In this document: positions 8,449 through 17,517 of the stretch, piece after piece
How positions within the stretch are numbered: the stretch's first letter is position 1
How the letters are laid out: the number at the start of each line of letters is the position of its first letter
Assembly (NCBI RefSeq): GCF_016909015.1
Contig: NZ_JAFBFA010000006.1
Span: 145,519-209,518, forward strand
Reading direction: 5' to 3'
From: Gracilibacillus alcaliphilus
GTDB taxonomy: Bacteria; Bacillota; Bacilli; Bacillales; Amphibacillaceae
Length of the DNA stretch: 64,000 nt
The notes under the pieces: generated by a model
The model's input: only the letters and a program-made list of their open reading frames with translations
What the model was told of the DNA's origin: nothing
Databases searched by the model: none
Translations under genes and position numbers: made by a program

Positions 8449-9534
8449 ATGACTACTAAAGTAAAAATCGGAATTATCGGAAGTGGCGGAATTGCTGCCG
8501 CCCATGCAAGAGCTTATTTAAGTTTTCCTGATGTAGAGATTATTGGAGTAGCAGATATTATTCCCGGTAAGGCGCAAAGCTTCATAGATGATCTTGGGAT
8601 TGAAGGAGCAACGGCTTGTAATAGTGTCGCAGAGCTTGTGAAACTGGATATCGAGGCGGTCAGCGTCTGTACGCCAAATGTTGCCCATCACTCAGCTTCT
8701 GTGGAAGCGTTACATGCAGGGAAACATGTGTTAGTGGAAAAACCGCTAGCTGTTACCTTAGAACAAGGTGTAGACATGGTAAAAGCAGCAAAGGCAAATG
8801 ATCGTTTGTTGAGTGTTGGATTTCAGCCTAGATATGATCCAAATATGAAAGCAATTAAAGAATTAATCCATTCAGGTACCCTAGGTGATGTTTATTATAT
8901 GCAGGCTGGCGGCGGGCGCCGGCGCGGGATGCCTGGAGGCACCTTTATTAATAAAGAACTTGCAGGTGCAGGAGCGATGGCAGATATTGGCTGTTACTCA
9001 TTAGATTTAGTGTTAAATGCACTAGATTATCCAAAACCGTTAACCGTATCGGCATATACCTCTAATCATTTTGGAACGAACTCCAAATACCATCCAGAAG
9101 CTGATAAATTTGAAGTTGAGGATTTTGGGGTAGCAATGGTTCGCTTAGAAGGCGGCAAGGTATTGAACTTTAAGATTTCATGGGCGATGCACATGGATAC
9201 ACTTGGACCAACTTTGTTCTTAGGAACAGACGCTGGATTGAAGCTGACACCTGCAGGACAAGGGCCGTGGAGCGGTGTATGGGATGGCGGAATCGGATCT
9301 ATTTCTTTGTTCCATGATGTCAATGATCATCATGTGGAAACATCTATTCCTGTCCAAGAACATAACGTGGATATTTTTGCTGAAAAGGTAAGGGATTTTG
9401 TAACGGCAGTGAAAGAAGGAAAGCCAGCACCAATCCCTGCTGAAGAAATCTTAATTAATCAAGCCATTATTGATGGCATTTTGAGATCATCAGAATTAGG
9501 TAAAGAAGTAGAGATCCATATACCGGAGATTTAA
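8449..9534 (+). CDS. Gfo/Idh/MocA family oxidoreductase (second of tandem pair)
   Basis: A 361-aa family member with IIGSGGIAAAHA (about 9-20), EKP at 97-99, and the catalytic motif GAGAMADIGCYSLDL, where Tyr takes the position filled by His in its neighbour. That difference suggests a different substrate or reaction direction, for example one oxidising and one reducing partner. AAAGGAG lies before the ATG. It is clearly distinct from the gene at 7338 despite being tandem, so this is not a recent duplication. Confidence 0.9.
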   Translation: MTTKVKIGIIGSGGIAAAHARAYLSFPDVEIIGVADIIPGKAQSFIDDLGIEGATACNSVAELVKLDIEAVSVCTPNVAHHSASVEALHAGKHVLVEKPLAVTLEQGVDMVKAAKANDRLLSVGFQPRYDPNMKAIKELIHSGTLGDVYYMQAGGGRRRGMPGGTFINKELAGAGAMADIGCYSLDLVLNALDYPKPLTVSAYTSNHFGTNSKYHPEADKFEVEDFGVAMVRLEGGKVLNFKISWAMHMDTLGPTLFLGTDAGLKLTPAGQGPWSGVWDGGIGSISLFHDVNDHHVETSIPVQEHNVDIFAEKVRDFVTAVKEGKPAPIPAEEILINQAIIDGILRSSELGKEVEIHIPEI

Positions 9535-9558
9535 CCATTTAGCTAAAGGAGCGATTGG

Positions 9559-10275
9559 ATGGAATTAGAAGGATTGACAGGCAGAGTGTACAAAATAACG
9601 GATTGGTTCATGCTTATAGTTGTTACGAATGTCCTGTGGTTTCTCTTTAATCTGCCAATCGCTTATTTAGCTTTTATGTTATTGGTTGTTGACAGTACAA
9701 GAGATATGATTGCCTTTTCTATTTATATTATGGTCTTACTACCGGTTTTTTTCTTTCCGGCAACGACAGCAATGTTTGCCGTCTTGCGGAATAGAATCAT
9801 GTTTCCTAACGATGATAGAGGAATCTTTACATACTTTCTCAAAAGTTATAAGGCTAATTATATTAGAAGTTTTCTCGGGGGCGTTCTTTTTACCGTATTA
9901 TGGACAGTATGGATTGTTGATTATTTCTTCTTTGTTAATCGAATAAGTGAGTTATTTTTATATTTGTTCTTATTTATTGGATTTTTGCTTATCGTGATGA
10001 CGATACACTTTTTCTCAGTAACTGTACATATGCACAGCAAATTGCTTGAGGCGGTAAAAAATGCAGTAATCATTACTATTGCTAATCCGTTATTGACACT
10101 TATTATTGGTATAGTAACGATAGTTGTAATTTATATCAGCTTTCAAATAACAACATTCTTTATTCCTTTTTTCTTAGGATCTTTCATCGCCTATATCGCA
10201 TTTAATAGATTTTATCATTTTGTGAACAAAATGATGGATGATGTAATAATCCAGCCAAACGAAGATAATCATTAG
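9559..10275 (+). CDS. YesL-like DUF624 membrane protein
   Basis: A 238-aa polytopic membrane protein of the YesL/DUF624 family. The start (MELEGLTGRVYKITDWFMLI) and the FPATTAMFAVLRN segment are typical, with about six membrane helices. YesL proteins are found with oligosaccharide ABC importers in Bacillaceae, but their biochemical role is not established. AAAGGAG precedes the ATG and the gene follows the oxidoreductase by 24 bases, so it probably closes that operon. Two paralogues lie at 16782 and 57259. Confidence 0.85.
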   Translation: MELEGLTGRVYKITDWFMLIVVTNVLWFLFNLPIAYLAFMLLVVDSTRDMIAFSIYIMVLLPVFFFPATTAMFAVLRNRIMFPNDDRGIFTYFLKSYKANYIRSFLGGVLFTVLWTVWIVDYFFFVNRISELFLYLFLFIGFLLIVMTIHFFSVTVHMHSKLLEAVKNAVIITIANPLLTLIIGIVTIVVIYISFQITTFFIPFFLGSFIAYIAFNRFYHFVNKMMDDVIIQPNEDNH

Positions 10276-10326
10276 GGGAAAATGACAGGGAATAACGTTC
10301 TTTTTTGAATAACCTCTTAGAAAAAG

Positions 10327-10372
10327 AATCGGGGGAAGAGCTATAATATGGCTCTTCTCCCGATTTGTCTTT
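10327..10372 (+). terminator. Probable Rho-independent terminator
   Basis: AATCGGGGGAAGAGC (10327-10341) pairs with GCTCTTCTCCCGATT (10351-10365) with one mismatch, followed by the moderately T-rich TGTCTTTG. It ends the first importer/oxidoreductase region. Confidence 0.75.
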
Positions 10373-10500
10373 GATAAAATACTTTCTTCATAAAAAGCAG
10401 CATGTATATGAATTAAACCGTTATAATAAGTAAGTATAAAGCATTTGTTATAATAGGTTATTAAAAGATGGAAGTAAATCGTTAATGTTGAGGTGATTAG

Positions 10501-11613
10501 ATGAGCGCATTGTATGAACAAGTGTATGAGGCAATTAAAAGTGATATCCTTTCAGCAAAGTATAAGGTAGGTGACAAGATTCCTTCAGAAAAAGAGATTG
10601 CGGAGTCTTTTTCTGTTAGTCGAATTACTAGTAAGAAAGCTTTGGAAAAATTGGTGCAAGAAGGCTTTGTGTATCGGCAGAGAGGTAAAGGAACTTTTGT
10701 GTTAACAACAACTAGTCTTCTATCGAAACAAACGGATAAAGAACATAAAAAACTGCCGGTATTTGGACTAATTATGTCGAAATTTGGTGAAAGTTATGGA
10801 ACAGGTATAATTGAAGCAATAGAAGAAGCCTCTGATGGGAAATGCTTTATTATTTTGAAATTTTCAAAGGGAATACCAGAGAAAGAAGAAAAAGCGATTA
10901 AAGAATTATTAGACTATGGAGTAGATGGACTAATCGTGTTTCCAGCCAAATCGGAGTATTATAGTTCAGAGATTTTGAAAATGATCGTCAATCAATATCC
11001 GTTTGTTTTAGTAGATCGAAACTTCAAAGGACTTGCTGCACCATCTGTATCAACGGATAATTTCTATGCAGCTAAGGAAGGTGTTAAATACTTATTTGAT
11101 CTTGGCCATGAACAAATAGGCATACTAATTCCGGAGGACTTTGAAATTACGGCAATTGAAGACCGATTAAATGGTATTGTCAGTGCATTTGCTGAAAATA
11201 AGGTGAGTGTTAACAAGGCTTACTGGTGTGATCAAATAAAAAGGTGTTCTTCTAGTGAGAAAAAAGATATTGAATTGATTATGCAATATTTGCAGAATCA
11301 TCCTGAGCTGACTGCATTAATGGCCTTAGAGTATAAGATTGCCAAATTGGCAATGATTGCAGCGGAACAGTTAAACTTAAAGATTCCTGAAGATATTTCT
11401 ATTTTATCGTTTGATAGTCCTTATGTTACCGCCATGGAGTGGAGCTTTACACATGTAAAACAAAATGAACAAGAGATTGGTCGGCGAGCCTTGCAGAAAC
11501 TATTGGAAATGCATGAACATGGAATAGATTCCAACAAAGAACAAATTAAAGCTACGATACAAGAAGGTGATTCTACGAGGGCGCTGGCAAAGGTTGTCCC
11601 AACGGATAAATAA
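10501..11613 (+). CDS. GntR/LacI-type (AraR-like) transcriptional regulator
   Basis: A 370-aa regulator with an N-terminal GntR winged helix (about 1-70, including DKIPSEKEIAESFSVSR and the wing end RQRGKGTFV) and a C-terminal periplasmic-binding-protein-like sugar-sensing domain (about 80-360, with YGVDGLIVFPAKSEYY and LGHEQIGILIP). This is the architecture of AraR and related repressors, which release DNA on binding a sugar. GAGGTGAT precedes the ATG. It is downstream of, and same-strand with, the first importer operon and may control it. The effector is unknown. Confidence 0.88.
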   Translation: MSALYEQVYEAIKSDILSAKYKVGDKIPSEKEIAESFSVSRITSKKALEKLVQEGFVYRQRGKGTFVLTTTSLLSKQTDKEHKKLPVFGLIMSKFGESYGTGIIEAIEEASDGKCFIILKFSKGIPEKEEKAIKELLDYGVDGLIVFPAKSEYYSSEILKMIVNQYPFVLVDRNFKGLAAPSVSTDNFYAAKEGVKYLFDLGHEQIGILIPEDFEITAIEDRLNGIVSAFAENKVSVNKAYWCDQIKRCSSSEKKDIELIMQYLQNHPELTALMALEYKIAKLAMIAAEQLNLKIPEDISILSFDSPYVTAMEWSFTHVKQNEQEIGRRALQKLLEMHEHGIDSNKEQIKATIQEGDSTRALAKVVPTDK

Positions 11614-12490
11614 AAAACAACCTGATTTCTGCTTATTATTATATATAATAAACCCTTTGCTAAGCTAGTGGGATAAAAGCCTTCTTAGCAGAGGGAGATA
11701 AAAAATCAATCTTCAAAGTTTTTCGAGCTATAAAATAAAACAACTAGTTCACATGGATCACAGCTATTACCTAAAACAAAAAAAGCTGAGCTAATTAAAT
11801 TAGTAAGAATTCCAGATAGGCACTAATGATATTTATTAGCTATTTCTGGGTAGGAATAGGTGGCATAGAAAAATTGTGTAGAGAGGTCTTATTGTATTTC
11901 TAGGGAAAAACGAATAGTATGAAGCTGCCTGTGAATTTATCCCTATTTTGATAATTGACAATTCTGAATTGCTTTATAAAACAGTGAAGATAAGTTAACC
12001 AAATATGATTAAATTTGTTGTTATGTCATCAACATAAAGCGAACGAAAAAAGATTATCGGCTGTTTATAGGGAGTTTTTCAATTATAACTGTTAAACAGG
12101 AGTGGGATATTTGATTGAATCAAGTACATTCTATAAATTTCCTAGAGTTGATCGGTTTTATACTTCTGTTTTGACTGACCTCTTCAACGTTTATTCTCCT
12201 CGGAGTTGATTTTTTAATTTTGTTAATAATTAGGTATTTGTTTGCTCCTCTTAGAAAAAACCTCGTTTTTAATATTATTTACTGTCTTAAATCTGATCCA
12301 TGTTTAAAACTCATTTAAAATTTGCCGAGATCTCGATTATATATTACTGAAATCTTATAACTAAGTGGTGACGTAAATCTGTTTTTTGTATAGTCAGTTT
12401 AAAGGCGAAACCTAATTCAGAACCTGTTGTGTAAAAGCTGTTCTAATCTAAAGCTTATTTACAAATGCTCCGAAAGTGTTTTCAAACAAT
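11614..12490. other. Gene-poor interval of about 0.9 kb
   Basis: No supported gene here. A hairpin pairs CCCTTTGCTAAG (11653-11664) with CTTAGCAGAGGG (11684-11695), which could end the GntR/LacI gene although no T-run follows. A short coding-like run, about 11754-11825, reads SHGSQLLPKTKKAELIKLVR and then stops; it may be a decayed gene piece that I cannot identify. The rest is AT-rich with frequent stops in all frames. Confidence 0.5.
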
Positions 12491-12504
12491 TCTAATATAT
12501 GTTG

Positions 12505-12530
12505 TATAATAAAATAACAAAAATAACAAA
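12505..12530 (+). promoter_or_regulatory. -10 element and ATAACAA direct repeats before the LacI gene
   Basis: A -10 TATAAT (12505-12510) is followed by two ATAACAA direct repeats at 12514 and 12523, between promoter and start codon. The same heptamer occurs three times before the binding-protein gene at 13652, so it may be a shared operator. Confidence 0.45.
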
Positions 12531-12544
12531 AAAGGATGAGGTAT

Positions 12545-13570
12545 GTGGCCAAAAAAATAACAGTACAAATGATTGCGGATGCAGCAGGTTATTCGAAGTA
12601 TGTCGTTTCTAAAACACTTAATAATAAGCCAGGTGTAAAAGAAAGTACTAGGGATAAAATTCTGTTTGTAGCAGAGCAACTAGGTTATTTCAATAACGAC
12701 CAACAAAAAAAGAATGAACATATGACAGATGCTGGTTTTGTGTTGGTAATTATGCCAGATCAACGATATCAAAATATAGAATCAGTTTACTGGGGGAAAA
12801 TATTTGATGGAATAATGAGTACTTTAGAGAAGATGAACTATGGAAGTGTTGTGATTTCCGGGAAAGACTATCTGATTGATAAGGTGAAAGGGGAATCGCT
12901 ATTAGGGGTTATAACAGTAGGTCATATTGATACGGATATGTTGTTGAATCTCAGTAATCTCTATAGTGTACCATTTGTAATGGTTGATCATGAGGATGAA
13001 GTGATTAAAGCAGATCGGATTTTTATGGACAATTACAGAGGGATGTATAAGTTAACTACACATATATTGATGTTAGGGCATGAACAGGTTTGTTTTGTCG
13101 GTGATAGAGCTTTTTCGCCAAGTTTTAAAGAAAGATGGATGGGGTTTAGAGAGGCATTAACAGTACAAGGTTGCTATCGTTCAGAGGAGGAGTGTTTATT
13201 TAATTTGAATTACAGTAGAGATATGGAGTGGCAATTCAGAGAATGTTTGGAAGAGTATGAGAGGGAATGTGGAAAGTTTACTGCCTTTGTGTGTGCTAAT
13301 GATGAGATAGCAACAAAGGTTTCAAAGGTTTTATTAGAAAAAGGCTATGATATCCCTTCTGATGTTTCTGTTGCGGGCTTTGATAATATTGATTTTAAGG
13401 TGAAAAACATTCCTCCGATTACTACGGTACAAGTTATTCAGGAGGCGATAGGACAGCGTGCAGTGAATGAGTTAATCTGGAGGCTGGATAATTATCAAGC
13501 ACCTAATGAACGAATACAGATTTCGGGCGACATAATTGTGAAAAAATCTACAGCAAAAGCAAGAAAATAA
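12545..13570 (+). CDS. LacI family transcriptional regulator
   Basis: A LacI/GalR-type repressor of about 341 aa with an N-terminal HTH (ITVQMIADAAGYSKYVVSKTL, then NNKPGVKESTRDKI) and a C-terminal periplasmic-binding-like effector domain, including the dimer-region motif DVSVAGFDNIDF. The GTG at 12545 has AAAGGATGAGG at good distance and gives the usual VAKKITVQ start. An in-frame ATG at 12536 is too close to the ribosome binding site. It lies 81 bases upstream of the second sugar importer and shares a direct-repeat motif with that operon's leader, so it is the likely local regulator. Confidence 0.9.
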   Translation: MAKKITVQMIADAAGYSKYVVSKTLNNKPGVKESTRDKILFVAEQLGYFNNDQQKKNEHMTDAGFVLVIMPDQRYQNIESVYWGKIFDGIMSTLEKMNYGSVVISGKDYLIDKVKGESLLGVITVGHIDTDMLLNLSNLYSVPFVMVDHEDEVIKADRIFMDNYRGMYKLTTHILMLGHEQVCFVGDRAFSPSFKERWMGFREALTVQGCYRSEEECLFNLNYSRDMEWQFRECLEEYERECGKFTAFVCANDEIATKVSKVLLEKGYDIPSDVSVAGFDNIDFKVKNIPPITTVQVIQEAIGQRAVNELIWRLDNYQAPNERIQISGDIIVKKSTAKARK

Positions 13571-13640
13571 ACCGTTTACATATTTGGGTTTATATGATAT
13601 CATCTCTTTGTGATAACAAAATAATAACAATAATAACAAA
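13567..13640 (+). promoter_or_regulatory. Promoter with cre-like site and ATAACAA repeats for the second importer operon
   Basis: A -35 TTTACA (13575-13580), 17-nt spacer and -10 TATCAT (13598-13603) precede the binding-protein gene. ATAAACCGTTTACAT (13567-13581) reads on the minus strand as a cre with 14 of 15 matches and covers the -35. Downstream of the -10, ATAACAA occurs at 13613, 13624 and 13633, matching repeats before the LacI gene. Repression by CcpA plus the adjacent LacI protein is inferred. Confidence 0.6.
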
Positions 13641-13651
13641 GAGGTGGTAAC

Positions 13652-14917
13652 ATGTGGATCAAGAAAAGTAAATGGTTTCTAATCATTACCTATTTTCTAG
13701 TTGTCTTAACTGCGTGTAATAATAGTGACAGTGTTTCAGAAAATGAAGAGAATCCTTCGTCATTAACTTTATGGGCATGGCCAGGATTTGGATTGGAGGA
13801 GTTAGCGGCTGAATATGAAGAAGAAACTGGCATATCCATAAATATCCAAGAGGCCGAGTATGGAGATGTTCATCAGAATTTAATCACTGCCTTGGCGTCA
13901 GGTTCGGGTGCACCAGATATTTCTGCAGTTGATCAAGGTTATCTTGATCAAATGAAACAAAATGAAGACCAATTTCATAATCTCTTTGATTTTGGGGGTG
14001 AGGAATTAGCAGATGTCTATCTAGATGCCAAATGGTCTCAGGCTACAAATACAGAAGGTGACTTTTTATTAGGAGTACCTACTGATGTAGGTCCCATGGT
14101 TATGCTTTATCGAGAAGATATTTTTGAGGAAGCAGGACTACCGACTAATCCAGATGAAGTGGCTGCAGAGATTGATACATGGGAAGCTTACGTAGAAGCC
14201 GGTAAGCAGGTCAGAGAAAATACCGATGCGTATATGATTAACCGAACATCAGATATATATGTTGCCATCTTAGATCAAGCCGAGGAACAGTATTTTACAA
14301 CAGATGAGGAATTTATTGGTGACAAAAGTACACAAAGCCTACGTGCCTGGGAAGTAGCTAGTCATGCAGTAGATATTTCTATGAATGTAGAAAGAAGCAC
14401 ACCTGAGTGGGGGACTGCGTTAGCGAATGGCGAAATTGCAACCGTTTTATTACCACCATGGATGTTACAAAATGTGAAAAATGCAGCACCAGATACAGCT
14501 GGAAAGTGGAATATAACATTTATGCCGGAAGGATCGGGTAATTTTGGTGGTTCATTTTTAACAGTTCCTAAACAAAGTGATTATCCTCAAGCAGCATATG
14601 ATTTTGCAAAGTGGGTAATGGCACCAGAACAGCAACTTAGAATTTTCGAGAATGGTGGTCCTTTTCCTTCTACACCCTCTATCTATGATGAACCAGCCAT
14701 TCAGAATCTAGAAGATGATTTTGTAAACAGTGACCAATTAGGAATTTTATATGCAGAAGCAGCTGAAGAAATTGTAGCGGGGTACAAAGGGGTGCACCAT
14801 GATGCGGTGAGTAGCTTATTTCAGGATGCACTTGTTTCCATTGAAGATGGAAGTGCAACTCCAGAACAGGCATGGGATAATGCCCTTCAAGAGGCAGAGC
14901 GACAGCTTAGTCGGTAA
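13652..14917 (+). CDS. Sugar ABC transporter extracellular binding lipoprotein (CUT1)
   Basis: A 421-aa family-1 solute-binding lipoprotein. The signal peptide ends with lipobox LTAC (Cys near residue 22), followed by a Ser/Glu linker. Binding-protein features include GSGAPDISAVDQGYLDQM, LGVPTDVGPMVMLYREDIF and ANGEIATVLLPPWML. AAAGAGGTGG precedes the ATG. It is the first gene of an operon with permeases at 14984 and 15920 and a YesL-like protein, directly after a LacI regulator. The substrate is not determinable. Confidence 0.93.
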   Translation: MWIKKSKWFLIITYFLVVLTACNNSDSVSENEENPSSLTLWAWPGFGLEELAAEYEEETGISINIQEAEYGDVHQNLITALASGSGAPDISAVDQGYLDQMKQNEDQFHNLFDFGGEELADVYLDAKWSQATNTEGDFLLGVPTDVGPMVMLYREDIFEEAGLPTNPDEVAAEIDTWEAYVEAGKQVRENTDAYMINRTSDIYVAILDQAEEQYFTTDEEFIGDKSTQSLRAWEVASHAVDISMNVERSTPEWGTALANGEIATVLLPPWMLQNVKNAAPDTAGKWNITFMPEGSGNFGGSFLTVPKQSDYPQAAYDFAKWVMAPEQQLRIFENGGPFPSTPSIYDEPAIQNLEDDFVNSDQLGILYAEAAEEIVAGYKGVHHDAVSSLFQDALVSIEDGSATPEQAWDNALQEAERQLSR

Positions 14918-14983
14918 ATATAATGTGGAGAAATGATAATCTCTTCTCCGTCATCATTCTGAAATAGTAAGGAGGCTTTCTGC

Positions 14984-15904
14984 ATGCAGTCTGAAACAGG
15001 ACGACTAACGATAAAACAGAGGAAAAGATTTAGTCAAAAAACAAATGAATATAAATCAGGCTATTTATTTATATCACCATTCTTTATTTTGTTCGGGGTA
15101 TTTGGTGTATTTCCCTTGGTATTTACATTATATATATCCTTTCATCAGTGGGATATTCTCGGTACAACGGAGTTTATTGGTATGACCAACTATCTAAGTT
15201 TGATCACAAATGATCCCTTATTCTGGAAGTCAGTTGGGAACACTTTTAGTATTTGGGCATTATCTACCATTCCCCAATTAATTGCGGCATTATTAATTGC
15301 TTTCTTTTTAAATCAGGCATTTCTTAAGTACAAGTCATTCTTTAGGTTGTCCATTTTTATGCCAAATGTTACGTCTGTTGTTGCAGTTGCCTTGGTTTTT
15401 TCAGTTATTTTTGGTTCTCAGTATGGGTTGGTTAATTATGTGTTGTCATTGATCGGGGTAGAGGCGATTAATTGGAGTGGTTCGTATTTTGGCACGCATG
15501 TTGCTATTGCTACAATGGTAATGTGGCGTTGGATAGGATATAATGCGATTATTTATTTGGCAGGGCTTCAAGGTATTTCAAAGGATTTATATGAAGCCGC
15601 TACCATTGATGGTGCTAATAAATTACAACAACTTTGGAGTATTACGATACCTATGTTACGGCCAATTATAATCTTTACTGTTGTGCAATCTACTATTGGT
15701 GGTATGCAATTATTTGCTGAACCACTCTTGTTTGGACAAGGTTCACAATACCAAGGCTTAACTATGACATTATATTTATATCAAGAAGCATTTAATCGCT
15801 TTTCGTTTGGTTATGCAGCAGCAATTGCCTGGATGCTTTTCTTTATCATTATCATTTTTTCGTTGATCAATCTCTTTTTGACAAGAAAAATTAGTTCTGC
15901 CTAA
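14984..15904 (+). CDS. Sugar ABC transporter permease, MalF-type
   Basis: A 306-aa CUT1 permease with six predicted helices and the EAA loop YEAATIDGANKLQQLWSITI near residue 205. AAGGAGG is upstream of the ATG. It is separated by 15 bases from the next permease, so the two are co-translated subunits of one importer. Confidence 0.93.
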   Translation: MQSETGRLTIKQRKRFSQKTNEYKSGYLFISPFFILFGVFGVFPLVFTLYISFHQWDILGTTEFIGMTNYLSLITNDPLFWKSVGNTFSIWALSTIPQLIAALLIAFFLNQAFLKYKSFFRLSIFMPNVTSVVAVALVFSVIFGSQYGLVNYVLSLIGVEAINWSGSYFGTHVAIATMVMWRWIGYNAIIYLAGLQGISKDLYEAATIDGANKLQQLWSITIPMLRPIIIFTVVQSTIGGMQLFAEPLLFGQGSQYQGLTMTLYLYQEAFNRFSFGYAAAIAWMLFFIIIIFSLINLFLTRKISSA

Positions 15905-15919
15905 AAAGGAGGGATAGTA

Positions 15920-16753
15920 ATGAACCAGGTTGGAGAAAAGAAACTATCCAAAATAATTTTATATGTATTTATGTTAGTTAGTGCCTTATTGTCTGTCTTC
16001 CCTTTTTATTGGATGTTTGTAGTAGGATCTAATACAACATCAGCGATTAATAAATTTCCACCTGCCATTATACCAGGCTCGAATTTTATTAGTAATAGCA
16101 TGGCGGTTTTTGACAAAATACCATTTCTACAAGTATTGTGGAATTCTATTTTTATCTCGATTGTAGTAACAGTGTCTGTTTTGTTTTTCTGCTCATTAGC
16201 AGGATTCGCCTTTTCTAAATTGAATTTCAAAGGCAGAGACGGATTATTTATTTTTGTTATTGCCACCATGATGATTCCGCCTCAACTAAGCTTGATACCA
16301 AACTTTATGATTATGACGAACTTGGGTTGGATAGATGATCTAAAAGCAGTTATTGTACCGGCAGCGGTTAATGCTTTTGGAGTATTTTGGATGAGGCAGT
16401 ATATTTCTTCTGCTGTACCATATGAATTGATTGAAGCAGGGAGAATTGATGGTTGCAGTAATTTTAGAATATTTTTAAATATTGTCATTCCAGCTGTTCG
16501 ACCTGGTTTGGCAACATTAGGTATTTTTACCTTTATGGCAACATGGAATGATTTCCTTTGGCCGTTAGTTGTTCTAAAGGATAGCAGTGTCCATACCTTG
16601 CAGATTGCTTTAAGGACGCTGAATGATGTCTACAATACGGATTATTCTCTTATTCTTACTGGTACTTTTTTGGCAACATTGCCAATTCTATTGGTTTTTA
16701 TTATATTCAGTCGTCAGTTTATTTCAGGTTTAACAGAAGGTGCAATCAAGTAG
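15920..16753 (+). CDS. Sugar ABC transporter permease, MalG-type
   Basis: A 277-aa CUT1 permease with the EAA loop IEAGRIDGCSNFRIFLNIVI and C-terminus RQFISGLTEGAIK. AAAAGGAGGG precedes the ATG. It is the third gene of the importer operon, with the YesL-like gene starting 28 bases after its stop. Confidence 0.93.
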   Translation: MNQVGEKKLSKIILYVFMLVSALLSVFPFYWMFVVGSNTTSAINKFPPAIIPGSNFISNSMAVFDKIPFLQVLWNSIFISIVVTVSVLFFCSLAGFAFSKLNFKGRDGLFIFVIATMMIPPQLSLIPNFMIMTNLGWIDDLKAVIVPAAVNAFGVFWMRQYISSAVPYELIEAGRIDGCSNFRIFLNIVIPAVRPGLATLGIFTFMATWNDFLWPLVVLKDSSVHTLQIALRTLNDVYNTDYSLILTGTFLATLPILLVFIIFSRQFISGLTEGAIK

Positions 16754-16781
16754 AAATTCTTATTGTATAGGATGGTATAGT

Positions 16782-17423
16782 ATGAATCAAAAGTTTATCT
16801 TCGCAGAATGGCTTTTGGAATTATTTAAACTGCATGTATTTTGGATCGGTTATCTGTTCAGAGGTGGTTTGTTTTTTGGTCTTTTTCCAGCAACGGCAGC
16901 TGTATATGCAATTGTAAGGCATTGGATGTTAAAAAGACATCCAGAAACACTATCTTTTCTGTTTAGAAAATATTACAAAGAAAATTTTGTCGTCTCTAAT
17001 AAAATTGGTTATTTGCTTACGCTTTTAACTGGTATTATCACGATGAATATTATCTATATACCGATATACCACGAGACTATTCGCTTAATTATGTATGTGA
17101 TCTTAATATTTCTTTCCATTATAGTGTTAATTGTGTGGATATATTTCTTTCCTACTATTGTTCATTTTAACTGTAGAGTAGGAGACTGCTTAATTTTTAC
17201 GTTCCAGTTTAGCATGTTATCGTTAAATGCATTCTTTCTTCATGTCTTGTTGTTTGGAATATTCATTATTGTGATCTATGCCATCCCTGCGGTATTCCTA
17301 GTATTTGGAATTATTCCAATGGTATGTACACAAATGGCGGTTAACAATAATTTATATGAGATCCTGCGAAGGAAGAAAGAAGAAGGAGATGTGAACAGAC
17401 ATTTGGCGTCTGACAAATTGTAA
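16782..17423 (+). CDS. YesL-like DUF624 membrane protein
   Basis: A 213-aa polytopic protein with the YesL/DUF624 pattern, including FGLFPATAAVYAIVRHWML, a conserved feature also seen in the paralogue at 9559. The ATG at 16782 has AGGATGG 7 bases upstream; a longer frame from 16740 overlaps the permease and lacks a ribosome binding site. It is the last gene of the second importer operon. The function is undetermined, but recurrence with oligosaccharide importers suggests an accessory role. Confidence 0.8.
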   Translation: MNQKFIFAEWLLELFKLHVFWIGYLFRGGLFFGLFPATAAVYAIVRHWMLKRHPETLSFLFRKYYKENFVVSNKIGYLLTLLTGIITMNIIYIPIYHETIRLIMYVILIFLSIIVLIVWIYFFPTIVHFNCRVGDCLIFTFQFSMLSLNAFFLHVLLFGIFIIVIYAIPAVFLVFGIIPMVCTQMAVNNNLYEILRRKKEEGDVNRHLASDKL

Positions 17424-17485
17424 AATGTTAAAAAGAACACGAAAGTGTCTTGGAAGAAATATAATAGCTTAGCATAATCTTAAGG

Positions 17486-17517
17486 AAGGCAGCTAAAAAC
17501 AGCTGCCTTTCTTTTAT
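17486..17517. terminator. Bidirectional terminator between converging units
   Basis: AAGGCAGCT and AGCTGCCTT (17486-17494 and 17501-17509) form a 9-bp stem followed by TCTTTTAT on the plus strand. It lies between the plus-strand YesL-like gene and the minus-strand PRPP synthetase and probably serves both. Confidence 0.75.

Noticed and set aside
11614..12490. Possible hidden gene in the 0.9 kb gap
   Set aside because: Stops are frequent in all six frames. Only a 25-codon coding-like run near 11754 was seen and could not be assigned.
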